Part shown: positions 11,151-21,965 of the stretch, in pieces
Numbering within the stretch: the stretch's first letter is position 1
Layout of the letters: each line of letters begins with the position of its first letter
DNA from: Rhizomys pruinosus
Lineage: Eukaryota; Chordata; Mammalia; Rodentia; Spalacidae
Reading direction: 5' to 3'
DNA: 64,000 bases
Assembly (NCBI GenBank): GCA_009823505.1
Contig: VZQC01010577.1
Span: 97,985-161,984 of the forward strand
Translations under genes and position numbers: made by a program
The notes under the pieces: model-generated
The model's input: only the letters and a program-made list of their open reading frames with translations
What the model was told of the DNA's origin: nothing
Databases searched by the model: none

Positions 11151-11867
11151 CAGGCAGTGGAGCCTCCACAGATACCAGAAGAGGAGTCTACTGTGGTGGG
11201 AGCTGAGTGCCCCAGAGGGCCCTTTCTGTCACTAGTGACAAGAGAGGGAGGCACAGCTTGCAGAGGTTGGGGTGCTGGGGAGACAGCTACAGGCAGCCTC
11301 CTCCTCCTGGCCCCCATCATCACCCCATCTCAGTCCCAAACTATTTTGGTCCCAGAGAACTTCCTCCCACAGTTCTGTGGAAACACTGGAATCGTGACCC
11401 ACAGCCCCCCCCCCCAAGCTATTTTAATCTTGGATTCCCCACTCAGTCCTCTCCCTTTGGGCTCATTCAACATATATCCACATGTTTTATTATGAGCATG
11501 CTGAGCCCAGGATCTAGGGGAGCTCCTGGGATGGGGCCCCAGTAAGTCCCATTGTTCTGATGCTGTGCACCCGGGTTATAGCTCTATGCTGTCACATAAG
11601 TGAGTTGGTGGTGGGGACTACAGCTAAGCTTGCCTGCTTCTGGGCCAGGCTTGGATGTCACTGGATGGGATGAGGACCTCTATAACATGGGGTCTTTCAG
11701 GCCTTAGTCCACCCTGGTTGGAGAATGCAGTGGTCAAGCTGCCACATCTCCATTCCTCTTCCTGGATGTTCACCCCATACACAAACCTCGAAGACTCTGT
11801 AAGGACCCTTGGCAAGCCCAGAGCTTGGGCTCTTAGGTCAGGATCTGATTCTTGACGATCTCGTTGG

Positions 11868-12075
11868 AGGACAGCCAGATCACCAGGGTTGGAATCCTAA
11901 CTCCAACACATTGGTAGCCATATGGCGTTGAGCAAGCTACTCCACTTTTTGGTACTTCTATTTCCTCCTTATTAGGGTTCTTGTGAGGATAAGAGGAGCT
12001 ACAGTATGAAATATGCTCAGAATAAGGCCTGGGACATAGTAAGTACTAAAATAAATAGGATTAGTCATGACTGTT
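11868..12075 (+). repeat. MIR SINE
   Basis: GGTTGGAATCCTAACTCC, TATTTCCTCCTTATTAGGGT, TGTGAGGATAAGAGGAG, AAGGCCTGGGACATAGTAAG and TAAAATAAATA give a nearly full-length MIR. Confidence 0.85.
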
Positions 12076-12154
12076 TCTTCAGAGTTTTTTCTCAGCACTT
12101 GTAAGAGAGTAGAGCAGAAGTCAAATGATGAGTTCTTCTATGGCCCTATCAAAG

Positions 12155-12300
12155 TCTAAATGAGTGCTCTGGGCAAGCTTTCCCTAGTTCTAAATCTCAG
12201 TATCTCCACCTGCAAAATGGGGGTAATAAAATGGGACTTCAGTGAGAGAATGTATGGCAAGATCTCCGGCCCTGGCAACATTTCCACAACTACTATCAAT
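12155..12300 (+). repeat. MIR-like fragment
   Basis: CTGGGCAAGCTTTCC, TCAGTATCTCCACCTGCAAA and ATGGGGGTAATAAA fit the MIR core. Confidence 0.6.
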
Positions 12301-12509
12301 GATCAACTGTTCCCACGGTGCTTACTGTGTGTCTTTTTTTCTACACGTACTACAGGGGCAGCGAGCCACATCTGATTCATTAACAAATGTCTCTAGTGTC
12401 TAAGCATGCACCTCAAACACATTTGTTGAAGGAAAGAGCAGATGTACAAAGATAAGGGCACACGAGAAATGCCCTGGGGTTCGCTCCTATCACCCTCTCC
12501 TTGTTGACA

Positions 12510-12531
12510 CCCCCCCCCCCCCCCCCCCCCC
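12510..12531. repeat. 22-base poly-C tract (poly-G in Lrrc55 pre-mRNA)
   Basis: A run of 22 C on the plus strand, followed by GCCCC. In the transcript this is a GGGG-C-G22 block at intron positions about +28 to +54 from the Lrrc55 donor. Confidence 0.95.
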
Positions 12532-12563
12532 GCCCCGTGACCCAGTCCAGCCACCTTCCTTAC

Positions 12564-13224
12564 CTGCTGTGCAGCGCTGGATCCGATTCCGCAGCCACTT
12601 TAGCAAGGGCTCCATGGTGCAACCACACACCCACGGGTTGCCCCCAATCTGCAGGGTCACCAGCCCCGGGAGGCCCTCAAGGGCTTCAAGGCTCAGGAAG
12701 GCCAGGCCGCCATAGCTGAGGTCCAGGTCTCTGAGCTGCACGAGGCCCTGGAAGGCCTGGGGATGCACTCTCCGCAGCCAGGGGTTGTGGCTTAGGTCGA
12801 TGTGCACCAGTCCATGGGCCTCCTGGAACATGTCGGCTGGCACGTGGCTGAGGTTGTTGTAGCTCAGATCCAGGTGTGCTAAGCGCTTCGCGTGGAGAAA
12901 GAGGCCCCGGGGCAGCTCCACCAAGGAGTTGTTGCGCAAATCCAGCACACGGAGCTCCATGTAGCACGTGAGATAGCCCGGTGGCACGGCTGTGATGCGG
13001 TTGTGGGCTAGACTGAGGTTTCGAGTGTCCATTGGCAGGTCTGGGGGTACGGAGAACAGCCGCTGGCTGCTGCAGTCCACCACTTGGTTATGACATGTAC
13101 ACAGGACCGGGCAACTGGTACCTGCGTCAGTGTGCATTGCCTCCGCCGCCAGGAGGAGGACGACCAGCAGCGAGGCAGGGTGGGGAGGCCCAGGCCACGG
13201 AAGCTGGGCCCACGTGTCGTCCAT
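12564..13224 (-). CDS. Lrrc55: Lrrc55 exon 1: BK-channel gamma-type leucine-rich repeat protein, N-terminal 220 residues
   Basis: The product is a single-pass membrane auxiliary subunit of the large-conductance calcium- and voltage-activated potassium channel (LRRC26/38/52/55 family), which shifts BK gating to more negative voltage; that role is family knowledge. Seen here, numbering from the ATG at 13224: a hydrophobic signal peptide (about residues 15-34), a cysteine N-cap (C38, C42, C44, C51), about five leucine-rich repeats between residues 67 and 195 with LDL/NxL spacing, and the start of the C-cap (C200, C202, C218). The exon ends with a CAG|GTAAGG donor (GT at 12562-12563), leaving one base that joins AT in exon 2 to make Asp221. 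The ATG at 13224 has A at -3 and G at +4, a strong Kozak context. An in-frame ATG at 13263 would add 13 residues ([13 protein letters not shown]) but has C at -3. No frameshift is seen. I recognise the protein as LRRC55 from its repeat and tail sequence. Confidence 0.95.
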
Positions 13225-13263
13225 CTTCGGCAGCTGGCAGAAACAATGCAGTAGGGAGCCCAT
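13225..13263 (-). CDS. Lrrc55: Possible N-terminal extension of Lrrc55 (13 residues)
   Basis: An in-frame ATG at 13261-13263 lies 39 bases upstream of the preferred start and would encode [13 protein letters not shown] before MDDTW, making a 311-residue protein. Its context has C at -3 and G at +4, weaker than the downstream ATG. Both lengths (298 and 311) are ones I associate with LRRC55 records, so real use of either start is plausible. The extension would place charged and polar residues before the signal peptide. Confidence 0.4.
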
Positions 13264-14436
13264 GAGGTCTGTGTCCCTGGGTCCAGCAGCCAGTGCACAG
13301 GGAGGCAACTACATCAGAGGCCTGAGTCTGGAAGGTGGGGCTTCTGAGAGCGAGTTGTCATGGTTCAAGCCTTCCCGGGGGAGCCTCTCAGCACCCAAGG
13401 GGTTCCTGAGCCCCACAGGAAGTCCCTTTATGGAGCCCAGGGAGCAAGGAACCCAGCTGAAGGTTCCCCACAGTCTGAAAGTATGATCAAAGCTCGAGTA
13501 AGAGGGGGGACAAGGATGCGGATGGAGCAGCAGCCAGCAGGGCCTGGAAGTGTCCCTGCCCATCTTTTGTGCCCCTGTCACCCATGCCTGCTGGACGCTT
13601 CCTCTTGGCACGTTGAGTGAGAGGTGGGAAGGAGGATGTGAGGGAGATGAAAGGTGCCCTTTAAAGGACCTGGCACCACTTCTAAGAAAACTTAAGCCCT
13701 GTCCTGGGTCTGGGACTGATTAGGAAGTCAGGACTGCATCTGGATCTCCAGCATTCAAGGTCTCAGAGGCCATGTCTCCTGGTGGCCCAGTGGGCATGAG
13801 TACAAGGAAGACCTAGGGCAGGAGACTTAGGAAGGAAGGCTGGAAGGAAGTGCGTCCCCCATGGGCCTCCTGAAAGCCTGAGTCTTCAGCCTCAGTGGCT
13901 TGTGCAATCTCCAGGGATGCTCTTTGTTTCCCAGGGAGGGATGGGACCCGAGTCACATCCACCGTCCGGGCCACTGGAGCTGGAAAAAGCCATGAGTTCT
14001 GTTAGTGCATCTGGGGATCAGCTAGGAAAGCATCGCCCAGGTCTTCAGGTTGGCCCTGTGCTAGGGTAAGCTGTGAACTCAGCAGGTGGAGGCAGAATGC
14101 ACTGTCAAGAAGAAAAGCGTTCAGGCAGAGAAATCCAGTCCCTCCAAGCTCCTGTCCCCCTACCTAAGTCCCTTATCTTACCATTCTCCTCTCTTTATTT
14201 CCTACTTCCTTGAATATCTGCCCCCACCACCAAGTTCTTTGTTTACTATCTTTCAAATGAGGACCATAGGGGGCTCAGAGCCCTGCCTCAGCTCACCTGT
14301 GAATCTTTCCCATCTGGTTTTCAACCACCCCACTCCCAGTTTCTGTCCCGGGTTGGACATATTTTCCCTCATCAGTACCAAACAACCCACCCTGAGCAAC
14401 TCCGTAAGAAAAACATGCACCCACACTCGGTTTGTA

Positions 14437-14437
<1 letters not shown>
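13264..14437 (-). promoter_or_regulatory. Lrrc55: Lrrc55 5' UTR and proximal upstream flank
   Basis: This single-copy, moderately GC-rich stretch is directly upstream of the Lrrc55 start and should hold the 5' UTR and core promoter. No CpG island and no clear TATA box is seen; CCTTTAAAGG near 13659 is the only AT-box-like motif. The transcription start cannot be placed by reading. Confidence 0.4.
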
Positions 14438-14503
<66 letters not shown>

Positions 14504-14522
14504 CCACAAACACACACACACA
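14438..14522. repeat. (CT)n microsatellite followed by short (CA)n
   Basis: About 35 CT units with a few interruptions, then a short ACACAC run. It creates long low-complexity open frames on both strands that are not genes. Confidence 0.95.
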
Positions 14523-14574
14523 CTTTGCCAGCGTTCCCTCCAGCTTCTTCCTCTACATACACTTCTGCAGAGCC

Positions 14575-14641
14575 CCTCTCCAGTGTGCCCCCCCACATCT
14601 TTCACCCCCCTCTCCAGTGTGCCCCCCACATCTTTCACCCC
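14575..14641. repeat. 34-bp tandem duplication in upstream flank of Lrrc55
   Basis: CCTCTCCAGTGTGCCCC followed by CACATCTTTCACCCC occurs twice in tandem, 14575-14608 and 14609-14641, differing by one C. Confidence 0.85.
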
Positions 14642-16129
14642 AGAGCACAGCTGTAATTCCGTTATCCTTTTCCACAAACACTCCACTCTCCAGCTCCCTG
14701 TCTGCAGATAAGCCCATACCCATACTTGGTCCGGCAAGGGGACCAGGACAGAGACCAGCAGCCCACCACCCAGAGCCTCACCCAGATGGCCACGCCTCAC
14801 CCTCTGTGGCTTCAGCTTCTGTCTCACCCACCTGCTGTCCTCACTTGTCCTCCCCCACCCCTTCCTTTCTTCAGCTCGGATCTTCCCACCCTTTCCCTCA
14901 CTATTTCCTAGCCTCGATCTCACCCATAGGGAAATCACCTCAGCACTCCTTTATACAAACTCATTTTTTCCCCCTGGGCCTCAGGGTCTCCTGCTATACA
15001 CCCAGCGCGCCCCCTCCCACCCTCATCAAGCCTACTCACTCTGTTCCAAGGACACAGCCATCAATCTGCAGCAGACACGGCGCTCTCCCTCCTTCAGCCT
15101 GGAATCCCCGCTAGCTCCCTGGCTGGCTTGCGTGCTTAGGAACAGATTGCCTACCGGGCTCTTCCCCTCCCCCGGCTCTGCTCTTCCACGTCTCCAGGAT
15201 CCCAGGCTAGCATCTTCTGCTGCTTTCCTGTCCTGTGGTCCCTGTGTCCCTTCTTTTATCCCGAAGGGAAATCTCAGCGAGGATGCTTAGAAGAAAGTTC
15301 ACAGAATCTGAAAGCCTCTTCTGAAACTCAGCTGGTGCTGAGGCTGCCTTGGTGTGTGGCTCCCTCCAGATCCAGGTCTTCCCCTCCCTCCTCAGTCTCT
15401 TCCTTTCCCCCTCCTTCCATCTCTCTCCCTTCTCTTTTTTTCGCTCCCCTTTTTTCCTCGAGGGCCAGGTAATGACGTTTCACTGTCTCTTAGCAACTGC
15501 CTCCACATCTCTGAGCAACAGGGGAACTGGCTATAGACCCCACCAAGACGAGAGAGGAGAGAATGAAGTACTCCTCAGAATTCACAGCCACCCACAGGAT
15601 CCTAGTGATAGGGAAAGGGGAAGAAAGGGAGAGAAGGGTAGAGAGTGCTGGGACAGAGAGGAACAGGCAGGGAGGGAGAGAGGGCAGAAGGGGTGGGGGT
15701 GGGGGAGGCTGGAGTAGAGCAAGGCATGGGTTTAGAACCTTGGAAGGAGGAGAGTTTGAGGGAACCAGACCCCAAAGGGTAGAAGAGAGGGCACAAAATG
15801 GAGAAAGGGATTTAGTGGGGTGGAGAGAAGAATGAGGATGGATAGAAACAAAGAATGAATGTGAACCTCAGTGCTGGTCACCTGATGGGCTACACCCATT
15901 CCGCTGTTAGAGAACAGCTATTTCTGGGTCTGAGTATCATTTGGTCTCCAGTAGCAGGTGATTCTTGTTAGGAAGAATTGCAGGTGAGACTTTTCCTCTG
16001 CTCTTCGATTGTCCCTAAGTCCTGAACCCATAAATTCTCTGGGGCTTTGGCTGGAGTAGGCCAATTGACTATACCCGGGGCTCTTCAGATACTTGAACAA
16101 GAATGGCCAGCAAAGTATTATGTCCTGGG
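14642..16129. other. Unrecognised pyrimidine-rich then purine-rich sequence upstream of Lrrc55
   Basis: Plus-strand pyrimidine-rich to about 15460 and purine-rich (GGA/GAG) from about 15600 to 15830. A long open frame at 14086-15114 is proline/serine low complexity. A TGACGT half-CRE sits near 15472. No gene is supported. Confidence 0.5.
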
Positions 16130-16440
16130 CTGGGGAGATGGCTCAGCCTGGAGAGGTCTTATACCACAAACATGAGCCTCGGAGTTCCTATTCTTAATGT
16201 GTGTGTAAATGCTGGGTAAGTTTGGCAGCTCATTTGTAATCCCATGCATGGAAGGCAAAGACAGGAGCTGCCTGGAGCAAGCTAGTGAGTGAGACTAGCT
16301 GAAGTGGGGGACTCTGGGCCAAGTGAGAGACCCTGCTTCAACATACAAGGTGAAGGATGGTGGAAGAAGAGTCCACACCCATGTGCCTACATGCACACCC
16401 AAGCATATTCATGTGAGTGTGCATACACACATGGATGCAC

Positions 16441-16470
<30 letters not shown>
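16130..16470 (+). repeat. RSINE1-type SINE ending in (CA)n
   Basis: GGGCTGGGGAGATGGCTCAG head, then TGTAATCCCATGCATGGAAG, GTGAGAGACCCTGCTTCAAC and a (CA)n tail at 16441-16470. Confidence 0.8.
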
Positions 16471-16476
<6 letters not shown>

Positions 16477-16596
16477 AAGAATATTATGGTTCTTTTCTTT
16501 GCAGACCCCAAGGATTTCAGGTTCTCATCCTCTCATATTCTACTTTGAGTTTATACGAAGGGGGAGACTTCCCCGTGCCCCTTCTCAGTGCCAAGG

Positions 16597-16686
16597 GTCT
16601 CCAGGTCCCAGTGAGAGACCCTATCTCAAAAACTTCAGAGCTATAACACCTGAGGTTGACCTCTGCCTCTGTTGTACATGTATATG

Positions 16687-16717
<31 letters not shown>
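16597..16717 (+). repeat. RSINE1 3' fragment ending in (CA)n
   Basis: CAGTGAGAGACCCTATCTCA, ACCTGAGGTTGACCTCTGCC and (CA)n at 16689-16716. Confidence 0.75.
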
Positions 16718-16718
<1 letters not shown>

Positions 16719-17424
16719 AGGTGGCTGTAGACTCCTCCCTCATGAAGCTGACAACGACTTTGTGCCTTCAGTCTACCAATCTGGTGCTTCTTACATTTAA
16801 ATAGTACCTTAGATCTTTGGGGGTGGGGAATCAAAATGCAGTAATAAAGAAGAGAGAAGTGAATTTATACATGTTCCGGGCATTTATGAAGCTCCTTAGA
16901 TTATTGACCTTGTCCTGTCTATCAAGGTTCATTTGCCTATGTGATTACAGAAAATCACTGTCCCCTGTGCTCTCTCCTGTGATGGCCATCTTGAATCTTT
17001 GATGTCTTAAAGGGTAGGGTAGAGCAACATGATAACCGTTTCACAAATATTTATGTGCTGAGTGGGCTGAGGCTAGCATTCCCATTCCGCTTAAAGGAAG
17101 GAATGATTGCTCAAATCTCATTTATGAGTTTTAGAAATGAGAAGTAAAATAGTGATCTTAATCCAATTATAACTGAGGACGGTTGGGCTCAGGAAAGCAA
17201 ACTAGCTTCTTCATTAAATGAAAAATGATTGGAAACATAAGCATCTCACTGGAGATAATCATGAAAGGTAATTATGAAAGGTAGTCACAGTTCAACATTT
17301 AATGCTGACTAAAAATAAGACCCCAAATAGAAATTTTCTTCCTTCACATGATGTGAAGTTTATAGTTACAATTAGAACTAAGATGACTAAGGAAGAAAAA
17401 TCAGTGACAGTTTCTGTAAAAGAT
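16718..17424. other. Nothing recognised
   Basis: AT-rich intergenic sequence without a supported feature. Confidence 0.4.
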
Positions 17425-18390
17425 AGGATCTAGGGGCTGGGGAGGCTGGTTCGTTGGGTACTTGCTGGGACCTGAGTTTGGATCCTTAACATCCATATAA
17501 AAGCTGAGGCTTAATGGATTAATATACCATCCAAACATCTGTGTCTATACCAAAGTAACCTACCATAACAATTAGTACTATTTAAATACCAAAAATCTAA
17601 TTGCATGTGCTTCATTAGTAGGATCGAAAGGTTATGCCTGGACAAGCTGTCAGCCCATGAAAGAAAACAGCCAGAATTGACTAGAAACCAAGACAACAGC
17701 TCCAGAGAAAGTAGACTGTTTTGCTTCTCATCCACCTGTGCCCCTTTTCTAAGCCTAGGGAATCTGTGGAAGAGGGGGAGTGGTAGAATGTAAGGGCTGC
17801 GATTGGGGTGAATGGTGAAACTACAACAATATAGACTGGGCACTCATTTGATAACTTGATTGAACATACAAGCCCCCCCTGCTGGATGGTGGGCCCCATG
17901 AGCTGTGTGGGTTTGGGCACAACTGCTTGGAAATTGGTTTTACATGAAGGATGCTTGTACTCACAAATTATCACTTATTGTTAAAAAAATTGAAAACAAA
18001 ACAAAACAAAACATAAAAACAGAGAAAGATGTAGAAAAGTTACGGCAGAATGCATGATCTGGGATGGAGTAGGGGTGGGGTGGGGGGAAGAGAAAGGGAT
18101 ATATGCCTGAACTGAATTGGAAAATGATGTATGAAATACACAAAGCATCAATAAAAAAAAAAAAAAGCTGAGGCTTGGGTTTGTAATCCCAGCACTGAGG
18201 CACGGGGTGGAAGTGGCGATAGGAGGATCCTGGGGTTTGCTGGCCAGTCAGTGTACCCAAACCAGTGAGCTCCAGGTTCAGTGAGATAGTCTTTCTCAAA
18301 AATACAGGGATTTTTAAATATAAACATATAGATAGAGGAAGATATCTGATGTTGACCTCTGGCTTCTGCATGTGTGTGGGTAAATGCTAC
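17425..18390 (+). repeat. RSINE1 split by an L1 insertion
   Basis: The 5' half is 17425-17512 (GGGGCTGGGGAGGCTGG...). The 3' half is 18163-18390 (TTTGTAATCCCAGCACTGAG, GTGAGCTCCAGGTTCAGTGA, GATGTTGACCTCTGGCTTCT). The two halves join cleanly once the L1 insertion is removed. Confidence 0.85.
17513..18162 (+). mobile_element. 5'-truncated L1 3' end inserted in RSINE1, 14-bp target-site duplication
   Basis: A 650-bp L1 3' UTR ending GCATCAATAAAA plus poly-A, flanked by AAAAGCTGAGGCTT at 17499-17512 and 18163-18176. It includes the TACATGAAGGATGCTTGTAC block shared by the other copies. Confidence 0.93.
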
Positions 18391-18428
18391 ATAGAAGGGA
18401 AAACAAATCGCATAAAAATGGGAAATGA

Positions 18429-18658
18429 TGAGGCTGGAGAGATGTCCTAGCAGTTAAGAGCGCCGACTGCTCTTGCAGAGGACCCGGGTTCGATCCCCAT
18501 CACCCACATGGCAGCTGAGAACCCTCTTTAGCTCCAGTTCCAGGGGAATCTGATGCCCTCCTCTGACCTCCACGGCATTGCAAGACACGGGTGCACAAAC
18601 TTACATGCAGACAGTACATTCACACACATACAAAATAAATAAAATTAAAAATATATTT
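18429..18658 (+). mobile_element. B2 SINE with 15-bp target-site duplication
   Basis: GGCTGGAGAGATGTCCTAGC head, TCGATCCCCATCACCCACAT, CTGATGCCCTCCTCTGACCT and an A/T-rich tail. AAAAATGGGAAATGA flanks it at 18414-18428 and 18659-18673. Confidence 0.95.
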
Positions 18659-18734
18659 AAAAATGGGAAATGAGATCTGGGCATTTGGGGGATACAGATC
18701 TGACTTGGTAGACCTTAAAAAATGAAAAATAATA

Positions 18735-18860
18735 ATAGAGGAATGAAGTCAGGTGGGGGCAGTAGCCGGACGTTGAGATGGGGAGGAAGTCTGAACATGA
18801 TTCAGATACTGGTATGAAATTCCTAAAAAAAAAAATCAATAAAAGTATTTTAAAAAGGAA
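18735..18860 (+). repeat. Old rodent L1 3' tail
   Basis: Ends ATGATTCAGATACTGGTATG, AAATTCCTAAA and ATCAATAAAAGTATT, like other rodent L1 3' ends. Confidence 0.55.
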
Positions 18861-19270
18861 ATGAAGAAAATTTGGTGATGAAATTTGATATATTTGAATG
18901 TATTATTTGAAAGGTAAGTTGTAAACGTTACAGTAATCCCTCAATTCAAGAATATTCTGAGTGTATGTAATGCCTTCTGTAAATCTGAGGCTCAATGAAG
19001 TAGAAATATTTTAAATATCTTTTTACTTTTAATCATTCTCTGACTCATTAAGGGATTCTGTGAATCCCAAACTGGTGTTTCATGATACACAGTGTACCAT
19101 GGAAAAATGTTTGTTCTCAAGTTTAAGACACAGTGCCTTAAACAAAATGAGGCAAATTTATTTATTGGATGATGTAGGCTTTAATGTGCACATAATCTGT
19201 ATTGGAGAGCATTGGGTAGGGAGGCCTTCATGGAAACATAATGCTCAGAATTTACCAATGTGTTCGGGAT
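18861..19270. other. Nothing recognised
   Basis: AT-rich sequence without a supported feature. Confidence 0.4.
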
Positions 19271-19735
19271 CTCTGTTCTTTTCTCTTTCTTCTCCTTTCT
19301 CTTCCTCCATTCCTTCACCTCTTTCCCTTCCTCTCCTTCTTCCTCTATTACTTCGCCTCCTTCCTTTCCTCTCCTTCTTCCTCTTCCTCTATTCCTTCAC
19401 CTCCTTCCCTTTCTCTCCTTCTTCCTCTTCCTTTATTCCTTCACCTCCTTCCCTTCCTTCTCTCTCTCCTCCTTCATCTTCCTCTATTCCTTTACCTCCT
19501 TCCTTTCCTTCTCTCTCTCCTCCTTCCTCTTCCTCTATTTCTTCACCTCCTTCTCTTCCTTCTCTCTCTCCTCCTTCCTCTTCCTCTATTCCTTCGCCTC
19601 CTTCCCTTCCTTCTTTCTCTCTTCTCCTTCCTCTTCCTCTATTCCTTCACCTCCTTCCCTTCCTTCTCTCTCTCTTCTCCTTCCTCTTTCCTCTATTCTT
19701 TCACTTCCTTGCCTTCCTCCTCCTTTATTTACTTT
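19271..19735. repeat. Imperfect pyrimidine minisatellite, unit about 50-60 bp
   Basis: Repeats built from CTTCCTCTTCCTCTATTCCT, TCACCTCCTTCCCTTCC and TTCTCTCTCTCC. The plus strand is almost purine-free for about 450 bases, and all three frames stay open as Ser/Leu/Pro-rich artefacts. Confidence 0.9.
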
Positions 19736-19841
19736 TTTTTTTTTGCCAGAACTATTGTGGGAACAGTGTTAAGAGGGCCATGACTTTAGAAATACTGAAG
19801 ATTAAAGTCTATCTTTGCTTTCTTTTTCTTTTTTCTTTCAG

Positions 19842-19984
19842 TATTTTTGAGACAGGGTCTCTCTTTAGTCCCAGCTGGCCTGGAGTTCACTCTGTAGACC
19901 AGGCTGGCCTTGAACTCACAGAGATCTGCCTGCCTCTGCCTCCTAAGTGCTGGGATTAAAGGTGTGCACCACCATGCCTGGCTT
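19842..19984 (-). repeat. B1 SINE
   Basis: GAGACAGGGTCTCTCTTTAG, GTAGACCAGGCTGGCCTTGA and GTGCTGGGATTAAAGGTGTG. Confidence 0.95.
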
Positions 19985-20029
19985 ATCCTTGCTTTCATTC
20001 TGGCTCTAGCAATGACTTATATACAACTC

Positions 20030-20400
20030 ATTATTTAATTAATTTAAGTTTTCATTAAATTTATCCTTTGATAATTTCATGCATGCATATAACGCATCTT
20101 GATTACTTTTAGCTCCTCTTACCTTCTTTCCACTTCCATCAATCTCCCATCCTCCCTACTAGTCCCTTTCTTAATGTTCATTTTTTTTGTTTGTTTGTTT
20201 GCTTTATGACCCCTGAGTCTAGCCAGGGCTATCCACTTGAATATGGATCTATCCAGTGGAGCCGGGTGTGGTCCATGGTGTGCACACAATTGGAGACAAT
20301 GATTCTCATCCCTTCCCCTAGAACCCGTCAGTAGACAGTGGTTCTCCAGAGATGGGTAAGGCCTCATGAGTCCCTCCTCCATCCACGACTGACTGCAATA
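20030..20400 (-). repeat. Rodent L1 (Lx-like) 3' UTR fragment
   Basis: TTGATAATTTCATGCATGCA, TCTTGATTACTTTTAGC, CCTGAGTCTAGCCAGGGCT and GGGTAAGGCCTCATGAGTCC follow a widespread rodent L1 3' UTR in reverse. A related copy is at 25705-25930. Confidence 0.65.
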
Positions 20401-20613
20401 AGACTCTTCTCACTTTATGAGAGCATTTCATGCATAAATAACAAATCCATGTAGAGATGCTGGACTGGCTGGCTAGCTGCTTTCCTTAGCAAAATGACAT
20501 AGCAAGCTTGCGGTGGGAGTTCAGTTAGCAACATGATGAATTATGGCCTATCATGTCTTTTCAGTATTTCTTGAAGGTTGTGGAAACTCTAGACTGCTAA
20601 GAATTTACTGTAT

Positions 20614-20837
20614 TGGTGGGGCTAGTGATCTATCTCAACTGATAGAGTGCTTGCCCAGTATGCATAAAACCCTAGCTTTGATCCCCAGTAACCCACAGAC
20701 TGCGCATGGTAGTGCACACTGGTGGTAATCCCAGCACTGAAGAGGTGGAGGTAGGAGAATTATAAGTTCAAGGACATATTCAAATACATAGAAAGTGCTA
20801 GCCTTGGATTCATCATTCTCTGTCTCAAAAAGAAAAA
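20614..20837 (+). repeat. B4 (ID-B1 fusion) SINE
   Basis: An ID-like head (GATAGAGTGCTTGCCCAGTA, TTTGATCCCCAGTA) runs directly into a B1-like body (GTAATCCCAGCACTGAAGAG) with an A-rich end. Confidence 0.75.
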
Positions 20838-21965
20838 AAAATACTCTAATGGGAAAATACATAACAAGTCAGGGAGTAGTAGAAAATGAAATGAGTTGAA
20901 AAGCATTTTCATTATTACGATTTCCTGAATGCATGGTAAATTAGTTGTAACAATGACAGAAAGCCTTTAAACGCACGAGAATTAATTTAATCTACCAAGT
21001 ACCAAACGTATTCAGGGAAAATTATGAAACGTTAGGAGAATGATGATGGAGGACAAAAATGGAAAGTTGATTTCTCGTATTGCGGGGAAGCTTAAAAATT
21101 GGAAAGATGACTCTACATTATCATAACTTAATGAAGCATTTAGAAGAATCTGGTGAGTTGATAGTTAAAGCCATCTGGGGAAAACCCAGTCAAGAATGCA
21201 CAGATGATGTTAATATGGTGGCGATGATGACAAGGTTAGAAATACAATAATGATGGGAGATTTGCTTAACTAAAAAAAATTAAAATGCACATTGCGAAGT
21301 GAAAAAAAAATCACTCAATGGGGTTATTCCAAACACAAGATTTGAAAAATGATTATGGAATAGGACACACTTTTAGGAGAGAGGTTTACTGCCAGCAAGA
21401 CAGAGCACAAAAAATGGCAAAGAAACCAACAGTGCTGAAAGCAATCTCAGAATAAGAAATATTATTAAGACATCAGCTGCACGCTTCGCTTTTTTCTACC
21501 TGGCAAAGATTCCAAATGTACAAATGCAAGTCTGTAAGAAAACACAAGCCAAAAAGGAAGAGAGAGCAGCACATTTGTTCCGGCTTTGGGTAGAAGACAT
21601 CTTCCTGTGTGTTGAGGAAATAGACGATGTCATTAGGAACAAGATTGCATTTGTCAAATACACAGCACCGAAGGCAACAAGGCTTTACAGAGAAAATGTG
21701 ATAAAAGAAGAGAAAGGAGAAAAATGTCATGGACGAATAGACATCAGACACAATACTTGAAATGAAACACACAAAATCTATTGTGAAATGCCACAAATGT
21801 GTTTTAAAACAAATGGATGCAATATGGCATTGCTCTGACAAAAGTACAGAAAATACAATGTATGGCTCTTTATGGAAGATAGAACAGAGACTCCTGAGAT
21901 GTTCACATGTGGATGCTCAAAAGCTGGGCATATGCCACCTTCTGGGGCACAGGAGCCTTTGTAGA
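20838..21965. other. AT-rich, nothing recognised
   Basis: About 1.1 kb without a recognised repeat. An open frame at 21524-21760 (78 codons, Lys/Glu-rich) has no family signature. Confidence 0.4.

Larger units (their letters stand above)
8432..12563 (-). other. Lrrc55: Lrrc55 intron, 4132 bp
   Basis: Bounded by GT at 12562-12563 and AG at 8432-8433 on the minus strand, phase 1. It contains two minisatellites, a (GT)n tract, MIR and ID insertions, a poly-G tract close to the donor, and otherwise unrecognised sequence. No additional conserved-looking exon was seen inside it. Confidence 0.9.

Noticed and set aside
13655..13670. CCTTTAAAGG as a TATA-like core promoter for Lrrc55
   Set aside because: Not a consensus TATA and no supporting initiator or transcript information; left as a note only.
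14086..15114. 342-codon open frame on the plus strand upstream of Lrrc55
   Set aside because: Serine/proline-rich translation of CT-rich repeat and flank, with no domain or splice pattern and antisense frames equally open.
16289..16804. 171-codon open frame
   Set aside because: It crosses two RSINE1 pieces and two (CA)n tracts.
19060..19959. 299-codon open frame
   Set aside because: Almost entirely the pyrimidine minisatellite plus a reversed B1.
21524..21760. 78-codon Lys/Glu-rich frame
   Set aside because: AT-rich background makes such frames common; no family signature.
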